Positions 7,014 to 14,887 of a stretch of 17,554 nucleotides of DNA are shown in pieces. The position numbers were made by a program, and so were the translations under genes. Position 1 is the first letter of the stretch; the number at the start of each line of letters is the position of its first letter. The DNA is from DASVSE01 sp036399715 (GTDB lineage Bacteria; Bacteroidota; Rhodothermia; Rhodothermales; Rubricoccaceae): positions 1 through 17,554 of the forward strand of contig DASWMO010000235.1 in assembly GCA_036399715.1 (NCBI GenBank), given 5' to 3'. The notes below the pieces were generated by a model that saw only the letters and a program-made list of their open reading frames with translations, had not been told where the DNA came from and ran no database searches.

Positions 7014-8393
7014 TCAGGTGAGGCGCTCGGCGATGCGGGCGTCGAGGTGGTCGCGCAGCGGCTCCGACGCCACCATCTCGACGACGTCGTGCGCGAAGGC
7101 GTAGAGGAGGAGGGACCGCGCCTGGGACTCCGAGAGGCCGCGCGCGCGGAGGTAGAACAGCGCCTCGGGGTCGATGGCGCCCGTCGTCGAGCCGTGGGAG
7201 CACTTGACGTCGTCGGCGTAGATCTCCAACTCGGGCTTCGAGAAGTGCTTCGCGTCGGGGCTGAGGACCACGCCCTGGCTCTGCTGGTACGCGTTCGTCT
7301 GCTGCGCCTCGCGGCGGACGAACACCTTGCCGTTGAAGACGCCGACACTCTGGTCGTACACGATGCCCTTGAAGCGCTCGTTCGAGACGCAGCCCGGCGC
7401 GACGTGGTCCACGAGCGTGTTCGTGTCCACGTGCTGCGTGCCGTGGCAGACATACAACCCGCCGATCGTCGTCGTGCAGCCCGGCCCGGCGGGAACAGCG
7501 ACCGTGTTGTTGCGGACGGTCGCCGTCGAGAAGGTGAACGTCATCGTCGTCGCCTGCGAGTCGGCCTCCTGGTAGACCTGCACGAGCGAGACGCCGTTGG
7601 CCGCCGGGCCCTCGTCCTGGATGCGGACATGCTCCACGCGCGCCCCGCGCCCGACGACGATCTCCGTCAGGTCGTTGCGGAACGTGGCGGCCGTCACGCC
7701 CGCCCCGGCGAGGCCCTCGGCCGTGCCCGCTGTCACAAACGTCTCGACGACCGTCGCCGACGCGTTGGCCTCGACCACGACGAGGTGGCGCGTCTGGACA
7801 AACGTCGGCTGCACGGCGGCCGTGACGTGCACGACGTGGACCGGCCGCGCAAGCTCGACGCCCTGGCGGACGTGCAGGAACAGACCGTCGAGGCGGAAGG
7901 CCGTGTTGAGGGCGGCGAACGTGTTGCGCTCCACGTCGGCGTACTTGCCGAAGTAGTCGGCGACGGCCGTGCCGCCTGCCGCGGCCGCCTCGCGGAGGCT
8001 GCCGGCATCGACGCCCGCGGGAAGCTCCGCGAGGTCCGACCGGCCCGCGTCCACGACGCCGTCCACGACGACGAGGCGGAACGCGCTGAGGCCGTCGACC
8101 TGTGCAGCCGCTACGGCCGCGTCGATCTCATCGTCCGCGAGGACCGTCGGCCCGGTCGTGAACGTGTAGTCGTGCGCGAGGGCCGCCCGAAGGTCGGTGT
8201 ACTTCCACGCCTCGTCGCGGCGTGTCGGGATGCCGAGGCGCTCGAAGTGGCCGCGCGCGTCGCGGCGCAGATCCGCGAACGGGTCCGGGGCAGAGCCGGC
8301 CCCGTCTCCCGAGGCGGAGTCGCCCTCGAAGGCGCCGTCGAGGGCGTGGAGAGCGGCGTGGAGGCGCGTCGGGGCCTTCTCGATGTCGATCAT
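7014..8393 (-). CDS. sufD: Fe-S cluster assembly protein SufD
   Basis: 459 residues from the ATG at 8393 (MIDIEKAPTRL). SufD pairs with SufB in the SufBC2D scaffold that builds Fe-S clusters in the cytoplasm. Visible family features are the N-terminal helical part with IPTRRDEAWKYTDL, the right-handed beta-helix core, and the C-terminal block FSKPELEIYADDVKCSHGSTTGAID. There His400 corresponds to the essential histidine of E. coli SufD (His360), with Cys398 beside it. The end FAHDVVEMVASEPLRDHLDARIAERL is the usual helical tail. An in-frame GTG at 8453 would add 20 residues and swallow the intercistronic hairpin, so the ATG is preferred. It is the third gene of the operon, 71 bases after sufC. 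Confidence 0.93.
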   Translation of the reverse strand: MIDIEKAPTRLHAALHALDGAFEGDSASGDGAGSAPDPFADLRRDARGHFERLGIPTRRDEAWKYTDLRAALAHDYTFTTGPTVLADDEIDAAVAAAQVDGLSAFRLVVVDGVVDAGRSDLAELPAGVDAGSLREAAAAGGTAVADYFGKYADVERNTFAALNTAFRLDGLFLHVRQGVELARPVHVVHVTAAVQPTFVQTRHLVVVEANASATVVETFVTAGTAEGLAGAGVTAATFRNDLTEIVVGRGARVEHVRIQDEGPAANGVSLVQVYQEADSQATTMTFTFSTATVRNNTVAVPAGPGCTTTIGGLYVCHGTQHVDTNTLVDHVAPGCVSNERFKGIVYDQSVGVFNGKVFVRREAQQTNAYQQSQGVVLSPDAKHFSKPELEIYADDVKCSHGSTTGAIDPEALFYLRARGLSESQARSLLLYAFAHDVVEMVASEPLRDHLDARIAERLT

Positions 8394-8435
8394 AATCAGA
8401 GTGAGAGTTGAGGGGCGGGATTCGGAGTGAGGCGA

Positions 8436-8450
8436 GAAGGCTTCGCCTTC
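8436..8450 (-). other. Intercistronic hairpin between sufC and sufD
   Basis: GAAGGC and GCCTTC form a perfect 6-base stem with a 3-base loop, 14 bases after the sufC stop on the transcribed strand. On that strand the closing sequence GGCGAAGCC contains GCGAAGC, a sequence known to form unusually stable mini-hairpins. Confidence 0.5.
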
Positions 8451-8464
8451 CACGTCTCAGCCCC

Positions 8465-9223
<759 letters not shown>

Positions 9224-9260
9224 GATGCGGGAGTTTGGAACGGCGAACGAGAGTCGGGGA

Positions 9261-9273
9261 CCTGAGCGTCAGG
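9261..9273 (-). other. Intercistronic hairpin between sufB and sufC (second)
   Basis: CCTGA-CGC-TCAGG on the transcribed strand forms a perfect 5-base stem with a 3-base loop, 6 bases beyond the first hairpin after sufB. It has no T-run, so it is not a terminator. Confidence 0.4.
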
Positions 9274-9279
9274 CAAATG

Positions 9280-9292
9280 GCTGTCCGACAGC
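9280..9292 (-). other. Intercistronic hairpin directly after the sufB stop
   Basis: The transcribed strand reads GCTGT-CGG-ACAGC beginning on the base after the TAA; the outer arms are a perfect 6-base inverted repeat around one central base. With the hairpin at 9261-9273 it makes a tandem pair that could protect the upstream sufB message. Confidence 0.45.
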
Positions 9293-10756
9293 TTAGCCGA
9301 CGGAGCCTTCGAGCTGGACCGAGAGGAGCTTCTGTGCCTCGACAGCGAACTCCATCGGCAGCTTGGCGAGGATCTCCTTGGCGTAGCCGTTGACGATGAG
9401 GTTGAGCGCGTCCTGCTCGGAGATGCCGCGCGCCTGGCAGTAGAACATCTGGTCCTCGCCGATCTTCGAGGTCGTCGCCTCGTGCTCGACCTTGGCCGTG
9501 TCGTTGTGGATCTCGATGTAGGGAAACGTGTGCGCCCCGCACTGGTCGCCGATGAGGAGCGAGTCGCACTGCGAGAAGTTGCGCGCGTTCGTCGCCTTCT
9601 TGTTCACCTTCACGAGGCCGCGGTAGGCGTTGCTGGACTTGCCGGCCGAGATGCCCTTCGAGATAATGGTGCTCTTCGTGTTGCGGCCGAGGTGGATCAT
9701 CTTGGTCCCCGTGTCCGCCTGCTGGAAGTCCTTCGTGAAGGCGACCGAGTAGAACTCGCCGACCGAGTAGTCGCCCTTGAGGATGCACGACGGGTACTTC
9801 CACGTGATCGCCGAGCCCGTCTCGAGCTGCGTCCACGTCACCTTGGAGCGGTCGCCCTCGCAGAGCGCGCGCTTGGTGACGAAGTTGAAGATGCCGCCGC
9901 GGCCCTCGGCGTCGCCGGGGTACCAGTTCTGGACGGTCGAGTACTTCACCTCGGCGTCCGTCTTAGCGACGATCTCGACGATGGCGGCGTGGAGCTGGTG
10001 CTCCTCGCGCATCGGGGCCGTGCAGCCCTCCATGTAGCTCACGTACGAGCCCTCCTCGGCGACGATGAGCGTCCGCTCGAACTGGCCGGTCTGGGCCTCG
10101 TTGATACGGAAGTAGGTGCTCAGTTCGAGCGGGCAGCGGACGCCCTTGGGGATGTAGCAGAACGAGCCGTCCGAGAAGACGGCCGAATTGAGCGCGGCGA
10201 ACAGGTTGTCGGTGTACGGCACGACCGAGCCCATGTACTGCCGCACGAGGTCCGGGTGCTCGCGGACGGCCTCGCTAAACGGCATGAACAGAACGCCCTG
10301 CGCTTCGAGCTCCTTCTGGAACGTCGTCGCGACCGAGACGGAGTCCATCACGGCGTCCACGGCGACGCCGGCGAGGCGGGCCTGCTCGCCGAGCGGGATG
10401 CCGAGCTTGGCGAAGTCGTCGAGGATCTCCTGCGGGACATCCTCGATGCGGTCGTAGCGCGCCTTCTTGCCCGGGGCGGCATAGTAGTACGCGTCCTGGT
10501 AGTCGAAGGCCGGGACGTTGAGGTGCGCCCAGTTCGGCTCGCGCCCCTCGGCGAGGAGCTTCTCGAAGTGCTTGAAGGCCTTCAGGCGCGTGTCGAGGAG
10601 CCACTCGGGCTCCTCCTTCTGCGCGGAGATGAAGCGCACGGTCGCCTCGGAGAGCCCCTTCGGGGCCATCGTGGACTCGACGTCGGTCGAGAAGCCGTAC
10701 TTGTAGCCCTGCTCGGCGACGTCCTCGAAAAAGTCGTGCTCGGTGTAGGTGCTCAT
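9293..10756 (-). CDS. sufB: Fe-S cluster assembly scaffold protein SufB
   Basis: 487 residues from the ATG at 10756 (MSTYTEHDFFEDV); this start gives the usual SufB length and drops a non-conserved upstream extension. SufB receives sulfur and hosts the nascent cluster in the SufBC2D complex. Hallmarks are KGLSEATVRFISAQKEEPEWLL near the N-terminus, YIPKGVRCPLELSTYFRIN mid-protein, and the block around SQCDSLLIGDQCGAHTFPY then VEHEATTSKIGEDQMF. Cys397 matches the catalytic Cys405 of E. coli SufB, and His425-Glu426 match its His433-Glu434. It is the first gene of the operon and diverges from an A-type carrier gene. Confidence 0.97.
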   Translation of the reverse strand: MSTYTEHDFFEDVAEQGYKYGFSTDVESTMAPKGLSEATVRFISAQKEEPEWLLDTRLKAFKHFEKLLAEGREPNWAHLNVPAFDYQDAYYYAAPGKKARYDRIEDVPQEILDDFAKLGIPLGEQARLAGVAVDAVMDSVSVATTFQKELEAQGVLFMPFSEAVREHPDLVRQYMGSVVPYTDNLFAALNSAVFSDGSFCYIPKGVRCPLELSTYFRINEAQTGQFERTLIVAEEGSYVSYMEGCTAPMREEHQLHAAIVEIVAKTDAEVKYSTVQNWYPGDAEGRGGIFNFVTKRALCEGDRSKVTWTQLETGSAITWKYPSCILKGDYSVGEFYSVAFTKDFQQADTGTKMIHLGRNTKSTIISKGISAGKSSNAYRGLVKVNKKATNARNFSQCDSLLIGDQCGAHTFPYIEIHNDTAKVEHEATTSKIGEDQMFYCQARGISEQDALNLIVNGYAKEILAKLPMEFAVEAQKLLSVQLEGSVG

Positions 10757-10797
10757 CGGGGGGCGGTACGTTGTGCGGTGTGGGGAGAGGCCCGAGC

Positions 10798-10832
10798 CTC
10801 CAACCACACGGCGGGAATCCTGTCGGTTGGAG
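10798..10832. promoter_or_regulatory. Inverted repeat in the sufB / A-type carrier divergent gap (possible operator)
   Basis: CTCCAACC (10798-10805) and GGTTGGAG (10825-10832) are a perfect 8-base inverted repeat with a 19-base spacer, near the middle of the 156-base divergent gap. Placement and symmetry suit a dimeric regulator controlling both Fe-S transcription units. No known SufR or IscR site is recognised in it, so the assignment rests on position alone. Confidence 0.4.
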
Positions 10833-10912
10833 AGAGGGTATGCAAAGAGTCCGGACGCGGCTCCCCGCAGGCGGTCAAGAGTTGAACAATGCGCCCCGTG
10901 CGCCCCGAACGA

Positions 10913-11257
10913 ATGGAAACGACGTCGCTCTTTGCGGTCACGGACCGCGCCCTGGACCGTCTCCGTGCCGTCGCCGACGCGGGCGGCGTGGACCTCTCCG
11001 AATCCGTGCTCCGCGTCGCCGTGGTCGCGGGCGGGTGCTCGGGGCTGACCTACGACCTCGGGTGGGACACGACCATCCTCGAAACGGACGAGACGGTCGA
11101 GGCCGACGGGCTGCGCATCGTCGTGGACCCGCGGTCGCTCCTTACCGTCGAAGGGACGACGCTGGACTTCACGGACGGCCTTGAGGGCCGCGGTTTCGCC
11201 TTCGACAACCCGCAGGCCGCGCGGACGTGCGCCTGCGGTGAGTCGTTCTCGCTCTAG
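10913..11257 (+). CDS. A-type Fe-S carrier (HesB/IscA family, SufA/ErpA-like)
   Basis: 114 residues from the ATG at 10913. A-type carriers accept clusters from the SUF scaffold and pass them to target proteins. The three family cysteines are present: Cys42 in AGGCSGLTYDL, and Cys106 and Cys108 in TCACGESF. LTDRALxRI-type openings are conserved in this family, and METTSLFAVTDRALDRLRAV fits. An in-frame ATG at 10889 would add eight residues; the downstream one is preferred for its family fit and because its leader CCCCGAACGA resembles the CCCGAAC leaders at 3290 and 3477. The gene is divergent from sufB and shares its control region. Its stop overlaps the stop of the convergent neighbour in CTAG. 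Confidence 0.9.
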   Translation: METTSLFAVTDRALDRLRAVADAGGVDLSESVLRVAVVAGGCSGLTYDLGWDTTILETDETVEADGLRIVVDPRSLLTVEGTTLDFTDGLEGRGFAFDNPQAARTCACGESFSL

Positions 11258-11781
11258 CGCGCCTCGACGCTCGCGATGCGGGCGTCGAGGACGAGGGCGA
11301 GGCGCCCGCCGTCGAGGCTGCCGCCGTCGAACGTGCCCTCGCCGACCAGAACCATGCGCGCATCGCCGGAGTCGAGGGGATTGCCGGCGGCCTTCGGGTC
11401 GGTGAGGTGCGCGTCCGTCTGGAGCGTCACCGCGACGCGCGAGGTGCGCGCGAGAAAGCTGTCGGGGTTGAACTCTAGCGCTGCCGCGATGCGGGCATGG
11501 CCCGTCTCGGGGTCGTGCGTGCCTTCGGGCTCGCCCTCGACCGTCACGACGGCACGGACGCTCCCGATGGCCGTCGCGACCTCGGCCTCGATCTCGGGGA
11601 AGCCGACGACGCGGACCGCCCCGTCGTCCACGTGCGCCTCGAAGGTCACCCGGGCCTGCTCGACGTCGGCGCGGCCGTCGTCCAGCATTGCGTGCTCGAC
11701 GGTGCAGCGGACCGTCGCGACGAGGGACGCGTTGAAGCGGGCGGGGAGCGGATCCGGGAGAGCAGCCGTTTTCCTGGGCAT
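11254..11781 (-). CDS. Hypothetical beta-rich protein
   Basis: 175 residues with no family I recognise. There is no signal peptide or membrane segment. The sequence alternates short hydrophobic strands and acidic turns (ASLVATVRCTVEHAML, AVRVVGFPEIEAEVATAI, VRAVVTVEGEP, SRVAVTLQTDAHLTD, ARMVLVGEGTF, GRLALVLDARIASVEA), suggesting a beta-barrel or beta-sandwich of about eight strands. It contains one cysteine (Cys26). Codon use and GC content match the neighbours, which supports a real gene. Its TAG overlaps the TAG of the convergent A-type carrier by four bases (CTAG), so no room exists for a terminator between them. An YceI-like lipid-binding fold was considered, but the signature is not there. 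Confidence 0.65.
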   Translation of the reverse strand: MPRKTAALPDPLPARFNASLVATVRCTVEHAMLDDGRADVEQARVTFEAHVDDGAVRVVGFPEIEAEVATAIGSVRAVVTVEGEPEGTHDPETGHARIAAALEFNPDSFLARTSRVAVTLQTDAHLTDPKAAGNPLDSGDARMVLVGEGTFDGGSLDGGRLALVLDARIASVEAR

Positions 11782-11883
11782 CGGTCGAGTCGGAGGGGCT
11801 GCTCCGAACGAGCGGGGGAGCCCACGGTTGCCCTGATGCGGGCAGCGCGTCGGCCGAGACGACCCAGATTCAGCGAGGCCGTT

Positions 11884-12153
11884 TCAGGGTGCGCCCACTT
11901 CGCTGCCCCATCTCAGCACTGCGCGGGACGCTTCGCTCCTCCTGCGCAGTTCGGCGGACGCTTCGCGCAGCCGCTTGCCCTCGTCGCTCACTCGGCGGGC
12001 TTCATCGCGCACGTGCTGGGCCTCGTCGCGAACGTGCTGGGCCAACTCCCGCGCCTGAATGGCCGCTTCTACGAGGCGGGTAAGCGGGTCGTACGTCGCC
12101 ACCGCGGTGGAGACGACGCCGAGGGGAGGCGTCGGGTCGGGCTGCTCGGACAT
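11884..12153 (-). CDS. Small coiled-coil protein, hypothetical
   Basis: 89 residues, not assigned to a family. After a proline-containing start (1-24) the protein is one long charged helix. From about 31 it has a regular 7-residue repeat: AIQAREL, AQHVRDE twice, ARRVSDE, GKRLREA, SAELRRR. Ala or Gly occupies most a positions and Val or Leu most d positions, a textbook coiled coil. It has no signal peptide or membrane segment, so it is probably a cytoplasmic oligomer or adaptor. The short length and repetitive composition leave some doubt, but third-position GC bias and an ATG with a CCCCCG leader support it. Confidence 0.55.
   Translation of the reverse strand: MSEQPDPTPPLGVVSTAVATYDPLTRLVEAAIQARELAQHVRDEAQHVRDEARRVSDEGKRLREASAELRRRSEASRAVLRWGSEVGAP
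12001..12042 (-). repeat. 21-base tandem duplication encoding two AQHVRDE heptads
   Basis: 12001-12021 and 12022-12042 are identical at 18 of 21 bases. Two of the differences are silent third-position changes and the third is also synonymous, so the heptad AQHVRDE (residues 38-44 and 45-51) is preserved exactly. This suggests in-frame duplication followed by purifying selection. Confidence 0.7.
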
Positions 12154-12251
12154 CGGGGGCTGACGCGGGCTGCAGGGTGAGAATAAGGCCGGTCCGCGTT
12201 CAGAGGCAACGAGAAATCCCGGCTCATGCGGTAGGGCCGTCCGTGGGCGAG

Positions 12252-12284
12252 CCAGAGTAACCCTTCGCCAGCCGTTTTCTCTGG
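12252..12284 (-). other. Inverted repeat downstream of the DUF486 gene
   Basis: On the minus strand CCAGAG (12284-12279) and CTCTGG (12257-12252) can pair across 21 bases, 10 bases after the DUF486 stop. No T-run follows, so it is at best a weak terminator or 3'-end stabiliser for the ubiB-DUF486 transcript. Confidence 0.25.
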
Positions 12285-12294
12285 AGTGGTCGAA

Positions 12295-12648
12295 TCAGGT
12301 TCGGAACATGAAGAAGACCGCCCCGGCGAGGCAGAGCGCGGCCCAGAGGTAGTCCAGCTTCAGCGGCTCCTTCATGTACAGGACCGCGAACGGGACGAAG
12401 ACCGCGAGTGCGATCACCTCCTGCATCACCTTGAGCTGCCCGAGCGACAGGACGGTGTAGCCGAGGCGGTTCGCTGGCACCTGCACGAGGTACTCGAACA
12501 GCGCGATGCCCCACGAGACGAGGGCGGCGACGATCCACGGCCGTGCCTCCATCGTCTTGAGGTGCCCGTACCACGCGACGGTCATGAAGACGTTCGAGAT
12601 CGTCAGCAGCCCGACCGTCCGGGCGACGGTCCACGAGAATCCTTCCAT
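12295..12648 (-). CDS. DMT-superfamily DUF486 membrane protein
   Basis: 117 residues from the ATG at 12648; a GTG lies one codon upstream. It has four predicted membrane helices (about 8-27, 37-55, 72-92, 99-116). Diagnostic DUF486 blocks are SNVFMTVAWYGHLK (18-31), LVSWGIALFEYLVQVPANRLGY (43-64, a contiguous conserved run), GQLKVMQEVI (70-79) and KEPLKLDYLWAALCLAGAVFF (93-113). The family is related to small multidrug-resistance-like transporters and probably works as a dimer in the inner membrane; no substrate is established. It starts 12 bases after the ubiB stop, which makes co-transcription likely. Confidence 0.92.
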   Translation of the reverse strand: MEGFSWTVARTVGLLTISNVFMTVAWYGHLKTMEARPWIVAALVSWGIALFEYLVQVPANRLGYTVLSLGQLKVMQEVIALAVFVPFAVLYMKEPLKLDYLWAALCLAGAVFFMFRT

Positions 12649-12660
12649 CACGGGTGCGGG

Positions 12661-14715
12661 CTAGCGTTTGAGGGCGAAGCCGGCCGCGAGGACGAACAGC
12701 GGCGTCCAGACGAACCAGATGTTCTGCACCGGGTCGAGGAGGTCCAGCGTCGCCGCGAGCGAGCCGGCGACGAGGCACGCACCCGCGAGGAGCGCCGTCC
12801 GCAGGCCCGCGAGCGGGTTCTCCGACGGTCCGCGCATGCGGCCCTCGACAAAGCGAATGCCCTCGGCGAGAAGCGTCGGCGCCTTCACGATGAGGTCGAC
12901 AAGTTCGGGCGCGCCGCGGAAGCTCTCCTTGACGAGCGCGAGCGGGTTGAACTGGCTCAGGAAGAGCTTGTTGACGTGCTTCTGCGAGACCTGCGCGACG
13001 TCGAAGCCCGGCATCAGCGACTGCCCGACGCCCTCGAACGTCACGAGCGCCTTCGTCATCAGGACGAGCTCGACCGGGAAGTACATCCGGTACTGGCCGG
13101 CCAGCCCGACGGACTCCATGATGAGCCCGGCGACCGACACCTCGCCGTACTTCTGGGCGCGGTAGAAGCGCCTGCAGAGCTCGGCGACGGCCCGCTGGAA
13201 GCCGCGCGGGTCCGCCTTCGGGCCGGCCTGGCTCACGGACGCGAGGTAGCGCGCCGCGTTCTCGGCGTCGCCGGTGACGAGCGAGAAGTAGTAGTAGAGC
13301 AGCGTCCGCCGCAGGTCGCCGTCGAAGTAGCCGACCATGCCGAGGTCGATGAACCCGAGGCGGGGCCGGATCTCGCCGTCCTCCCCGGGCTCGGTGTCGA
13401 GCACGAACAGGTTGCCCGCGTGGAGGTCGGCGTGGAAGAAGCCGTCGGCGTAGAGCATGCGGATAATGCTCTTGGCACCGAGGTCTACGATGCGCTCCCG
13501 GACGGCCTCGGGGAGCGCGCGGCTGGCGGGCGTGTCCGGCCGGATGCCCTCGAACTGCTCCATCGTCATCACGAGCCGGGAGCTGTACTCGCGGTAGATT
13601 TTCGGGAAGACGATGTCGGGGTCGTCGGCGAAGTTGAGCGCGAACTGTTCGGCGTTGTCCGCCTCGCGGCGCAGGTCGACCTCGCGGAGCGTGTATTCGG
13701 CGAACTCGTCGAGGACCTTCTTGGGCTGGTAGCGGGCGAAGAAGACCTGCAGGAACTGCCCGAAGAAGCCCAGCAGGCGCGCGTCGCGCTTCAGGACGAC
13801 GTAGACGTGCGGCTTGACGACCTTCAGAATCACGTTCTGACCGTCGACCGTCCGCGCCTGGTGGATCTGGCCGATCGAGGCCGACCCGAGCGGCTTCGGG
13901 TTGATCCACTCGAACATCTCCGACACGGGCCGCCCGAGGCCCTTCGCGACGCGGTCGAGGTACTCGGGGAACGGCATCACGGGCAGGCGGTCCAGCAGGT
14001 TTTTGAGCTCCTCGGTGATGAACGGCGGCAGCAGGTCTTCTCGCAGCGCGAGAACCTGCCCGAGCTTGATGTAGGTCGGCCCGAGGAGTTCGAGGCGCTT
14101 GCGGAGCTGCTCCTGGATCGGCAACTCGCGGATGGACCGCTTCACGAGCGGGCGCACGAAGAAGGCCGCGATCTTGATGAGCAGCAGCGGCATGCCCTTG
14201 ACGAACGCGAACTGGTCGCGGTCGCGGGCGACGGCGACGGCCGACCCGTAGACGAGCCCGACGGCGTGGCGGAGTGTCGTGAAGTACCGCTGGAGCAAGC
14301 TCGGCGGCGTGCCGATCTCCATGACCTCGTAGCCGGCCTGCTGCGCGATGGCCGTCTCGGGGTCCACCTCGACGGTCTGCTTGCGCCGGCGGCGCCATCG
14401 CGCGAGGTCCGCCTCGACCCCTCGCTCGGTCTCGTCCGTCCCGTGCGCCTGCCGGGGGGTGAGGGCGACGGTCGGGGCGGGCCCCGGGGCCGCCGATGCG
14501 TGCGCCGCCGCGACGGGCGCCGTCCCCTCGGGGCCGAACGCGGGCCGCGTGTCGGCCAGCAGGTCGTCTCCGTCGCCGGCCGCGTGCTCGGCCGTCTCCA
14601 CCGGCACGCCGGTTAGTGGCGACGCGACGCCGCTCGCTCGGGCGACCGTCGAGACGGGCGTCCAGTCGCCGTCGGGGCGCGGCGGGTCCGAGACGGGGCG
14701 GGTCGGATCGGGCAT
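12661..14715 (-). CDS. ABC1/UbiB (AarF) family atypical kinase
   Basis: 684 residues, longer than the roughly 430-560 of most UbiB proteins because of a low-complexity, Pro/Ala/Asp-rich N-terminus (about 1-110). The kinase-like core shows the family KxGQ motif in TYIKLGQVLALREDLLP (Lys217-Gln220), the Ala-rich loop LGSASIGQIHQA (277-288), the ATP-site lysine in VILKVVKP (Lys298), LREVDLRREADN (343-354), the catalytic loop HADLHAGNLF (428-437) and the metal-binding DLG in GFIDLGM (Asp457). Two C-terminal membrane helices (about 638-658 and 665-682) anchor it in the inner membrane. Family members support ubiquinone or menaquinone synthesis or lipid homeostasis; their substrate is unsettled. It is divergent from mutL, with a strong inverted repeat just upstream of its ATG. 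Confidence 0.92.
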   Translation of the reverse strand: MPDPTRPVSDPPRPDGDWTPVSTVARASGVASPLTGVPVETAEHAAGDGDDLLADTRPAFGPEGTAPVAAAHASAAPGPAPTVALTPRQAHGTDETERGVEADLARWRRRRKQTVEVDPETAIAQQAGYEVMEIGTPPSLLQRYFTTLRHAVGLVYGSAVAVARDRDQFAFVKGMPLLLIKIAAFFVRPLVKRSIRELPIQEQLRKRLELLGPTYIKLGQVLALREDLLPPFITEELKNLLDRLPVMPFPEYLDRVAKGLGRPVSEMFEWINPKPLGSASIGQIHQARTVDGQNVILKVVKPHVYVVLKRDARLLGFFGQFLQVFFARYQPKKVLDEFAEYTLREVDLRREADNAEQFALNFADDPDIVFPKIYREYSSRLVMTMEQFEGIRPDTPASRALPEAVRERIVDLGAKSIIRMLYADGFFHADLHAGNLFVLDTEPGEDGEIRPRLGFIDLGMVGYFDGDLRRTLLYYYFSLVTGDAENAARYLASVSQAGPKADPRGFQRAVAELCRRFYRAQKYGEVSVAGLIMESVGLAGQYRMYFPVELVLMTKALVTFEGVGQSLMPGFDVAQVSQKHVNKLFLSQFNPLALVKESFRGAPELVDLIVKAPTLLAEGIRFVEGRMRGPSENPLAGLRTALLAGACLVAGSLAATLDLLDPVQNIWFVWTPLFVLAAGFALKR

Positions 14716-14725
14716 GGCGAAGAAT

Positions 14726-14772
14726 ACGCCTCCGGGCAACGTTCGGGGACCCGACGGACAGCCCGGAGGCGT
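14726..14772 (-). promoter_or_regulatory. Long inverted repeat in the ubiB leader
   Basis: ACGCCTCCGGGC (14726-14737) and GCCCGGAGGCGT (14761-14772) are a perfect 12-base inverted repeat. The 23-base loop carries an inner stem TCGGG/CCCGA (14743-14754). The element ends 10 bases before the ubiB ATG on the transcribed strand. The loop on that strand reads CCGTCGGGTC-CCCGAAC, the same as the 3291/3450 leader element minus two central A bases. It could be an operator or a leader structure that limits translation; there is no T-run for termination. Confidence 0.6.
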
Positions 14773-14793
14773 CCGGTGCCGCGGCGGCGCCCG

Positions 14794-14801
14794 TAGTTTG
14801 A
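14794..14801 (+). promoter_or_regulatory. Candidate -7 element for mutL
   Basis: TAGTTTGA resembles both TAnnTTTG and the TAGCTTCG found before the lipoprotein gene. It lies 86 bases before the proposed GTG start of mutL. No -33 TTG is seen at the expected distance, so support is weak. Confidence 0.2.
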
Positions 14802-14887
14802 AGCTCCGGTGTGACGGCCCTCCGCCCGGTCCGGACGGGCACGCCGCGCGGTCTGCGCGCGTTGATGTGGTCCCCCTCGCCCTCCCC

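Noticed and set aside
6982..7453. Upstream extension of the MIP18 frame, over 150 more residues
   Set aside because: It runs through the end of sufD in another frame and encodes Ser/Arg/Thr-rich low-complexity sequence. The conserved protein starts at the ATG at 6982.
8394..8453. GTG at 8453 as the sufD start
   Set aside because: It would translate through the intercistronic hairpin and add 20 residues not typical of SufD. The ATG at 8393 opens directly into a SufD-like N-terminus.
14829..14836. Palindrome GTCCGGAC in the mutL leader
   Set aside because: Eight GC-rich palindromic bases are expected often by chance at this composition, and flanking arms pair only with a bulge.
14348..14887. 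Upstream extension of the mutL frame, including an ATG at 14714
   Set aside because: The extension overlaps ubiB on the other strand and the inverted repeat. Its translation is low-complexity and unlike any MutL N-terminus. The ATG at 14714 overlaps the ubiB start codon and would add 58 residues with no family support.
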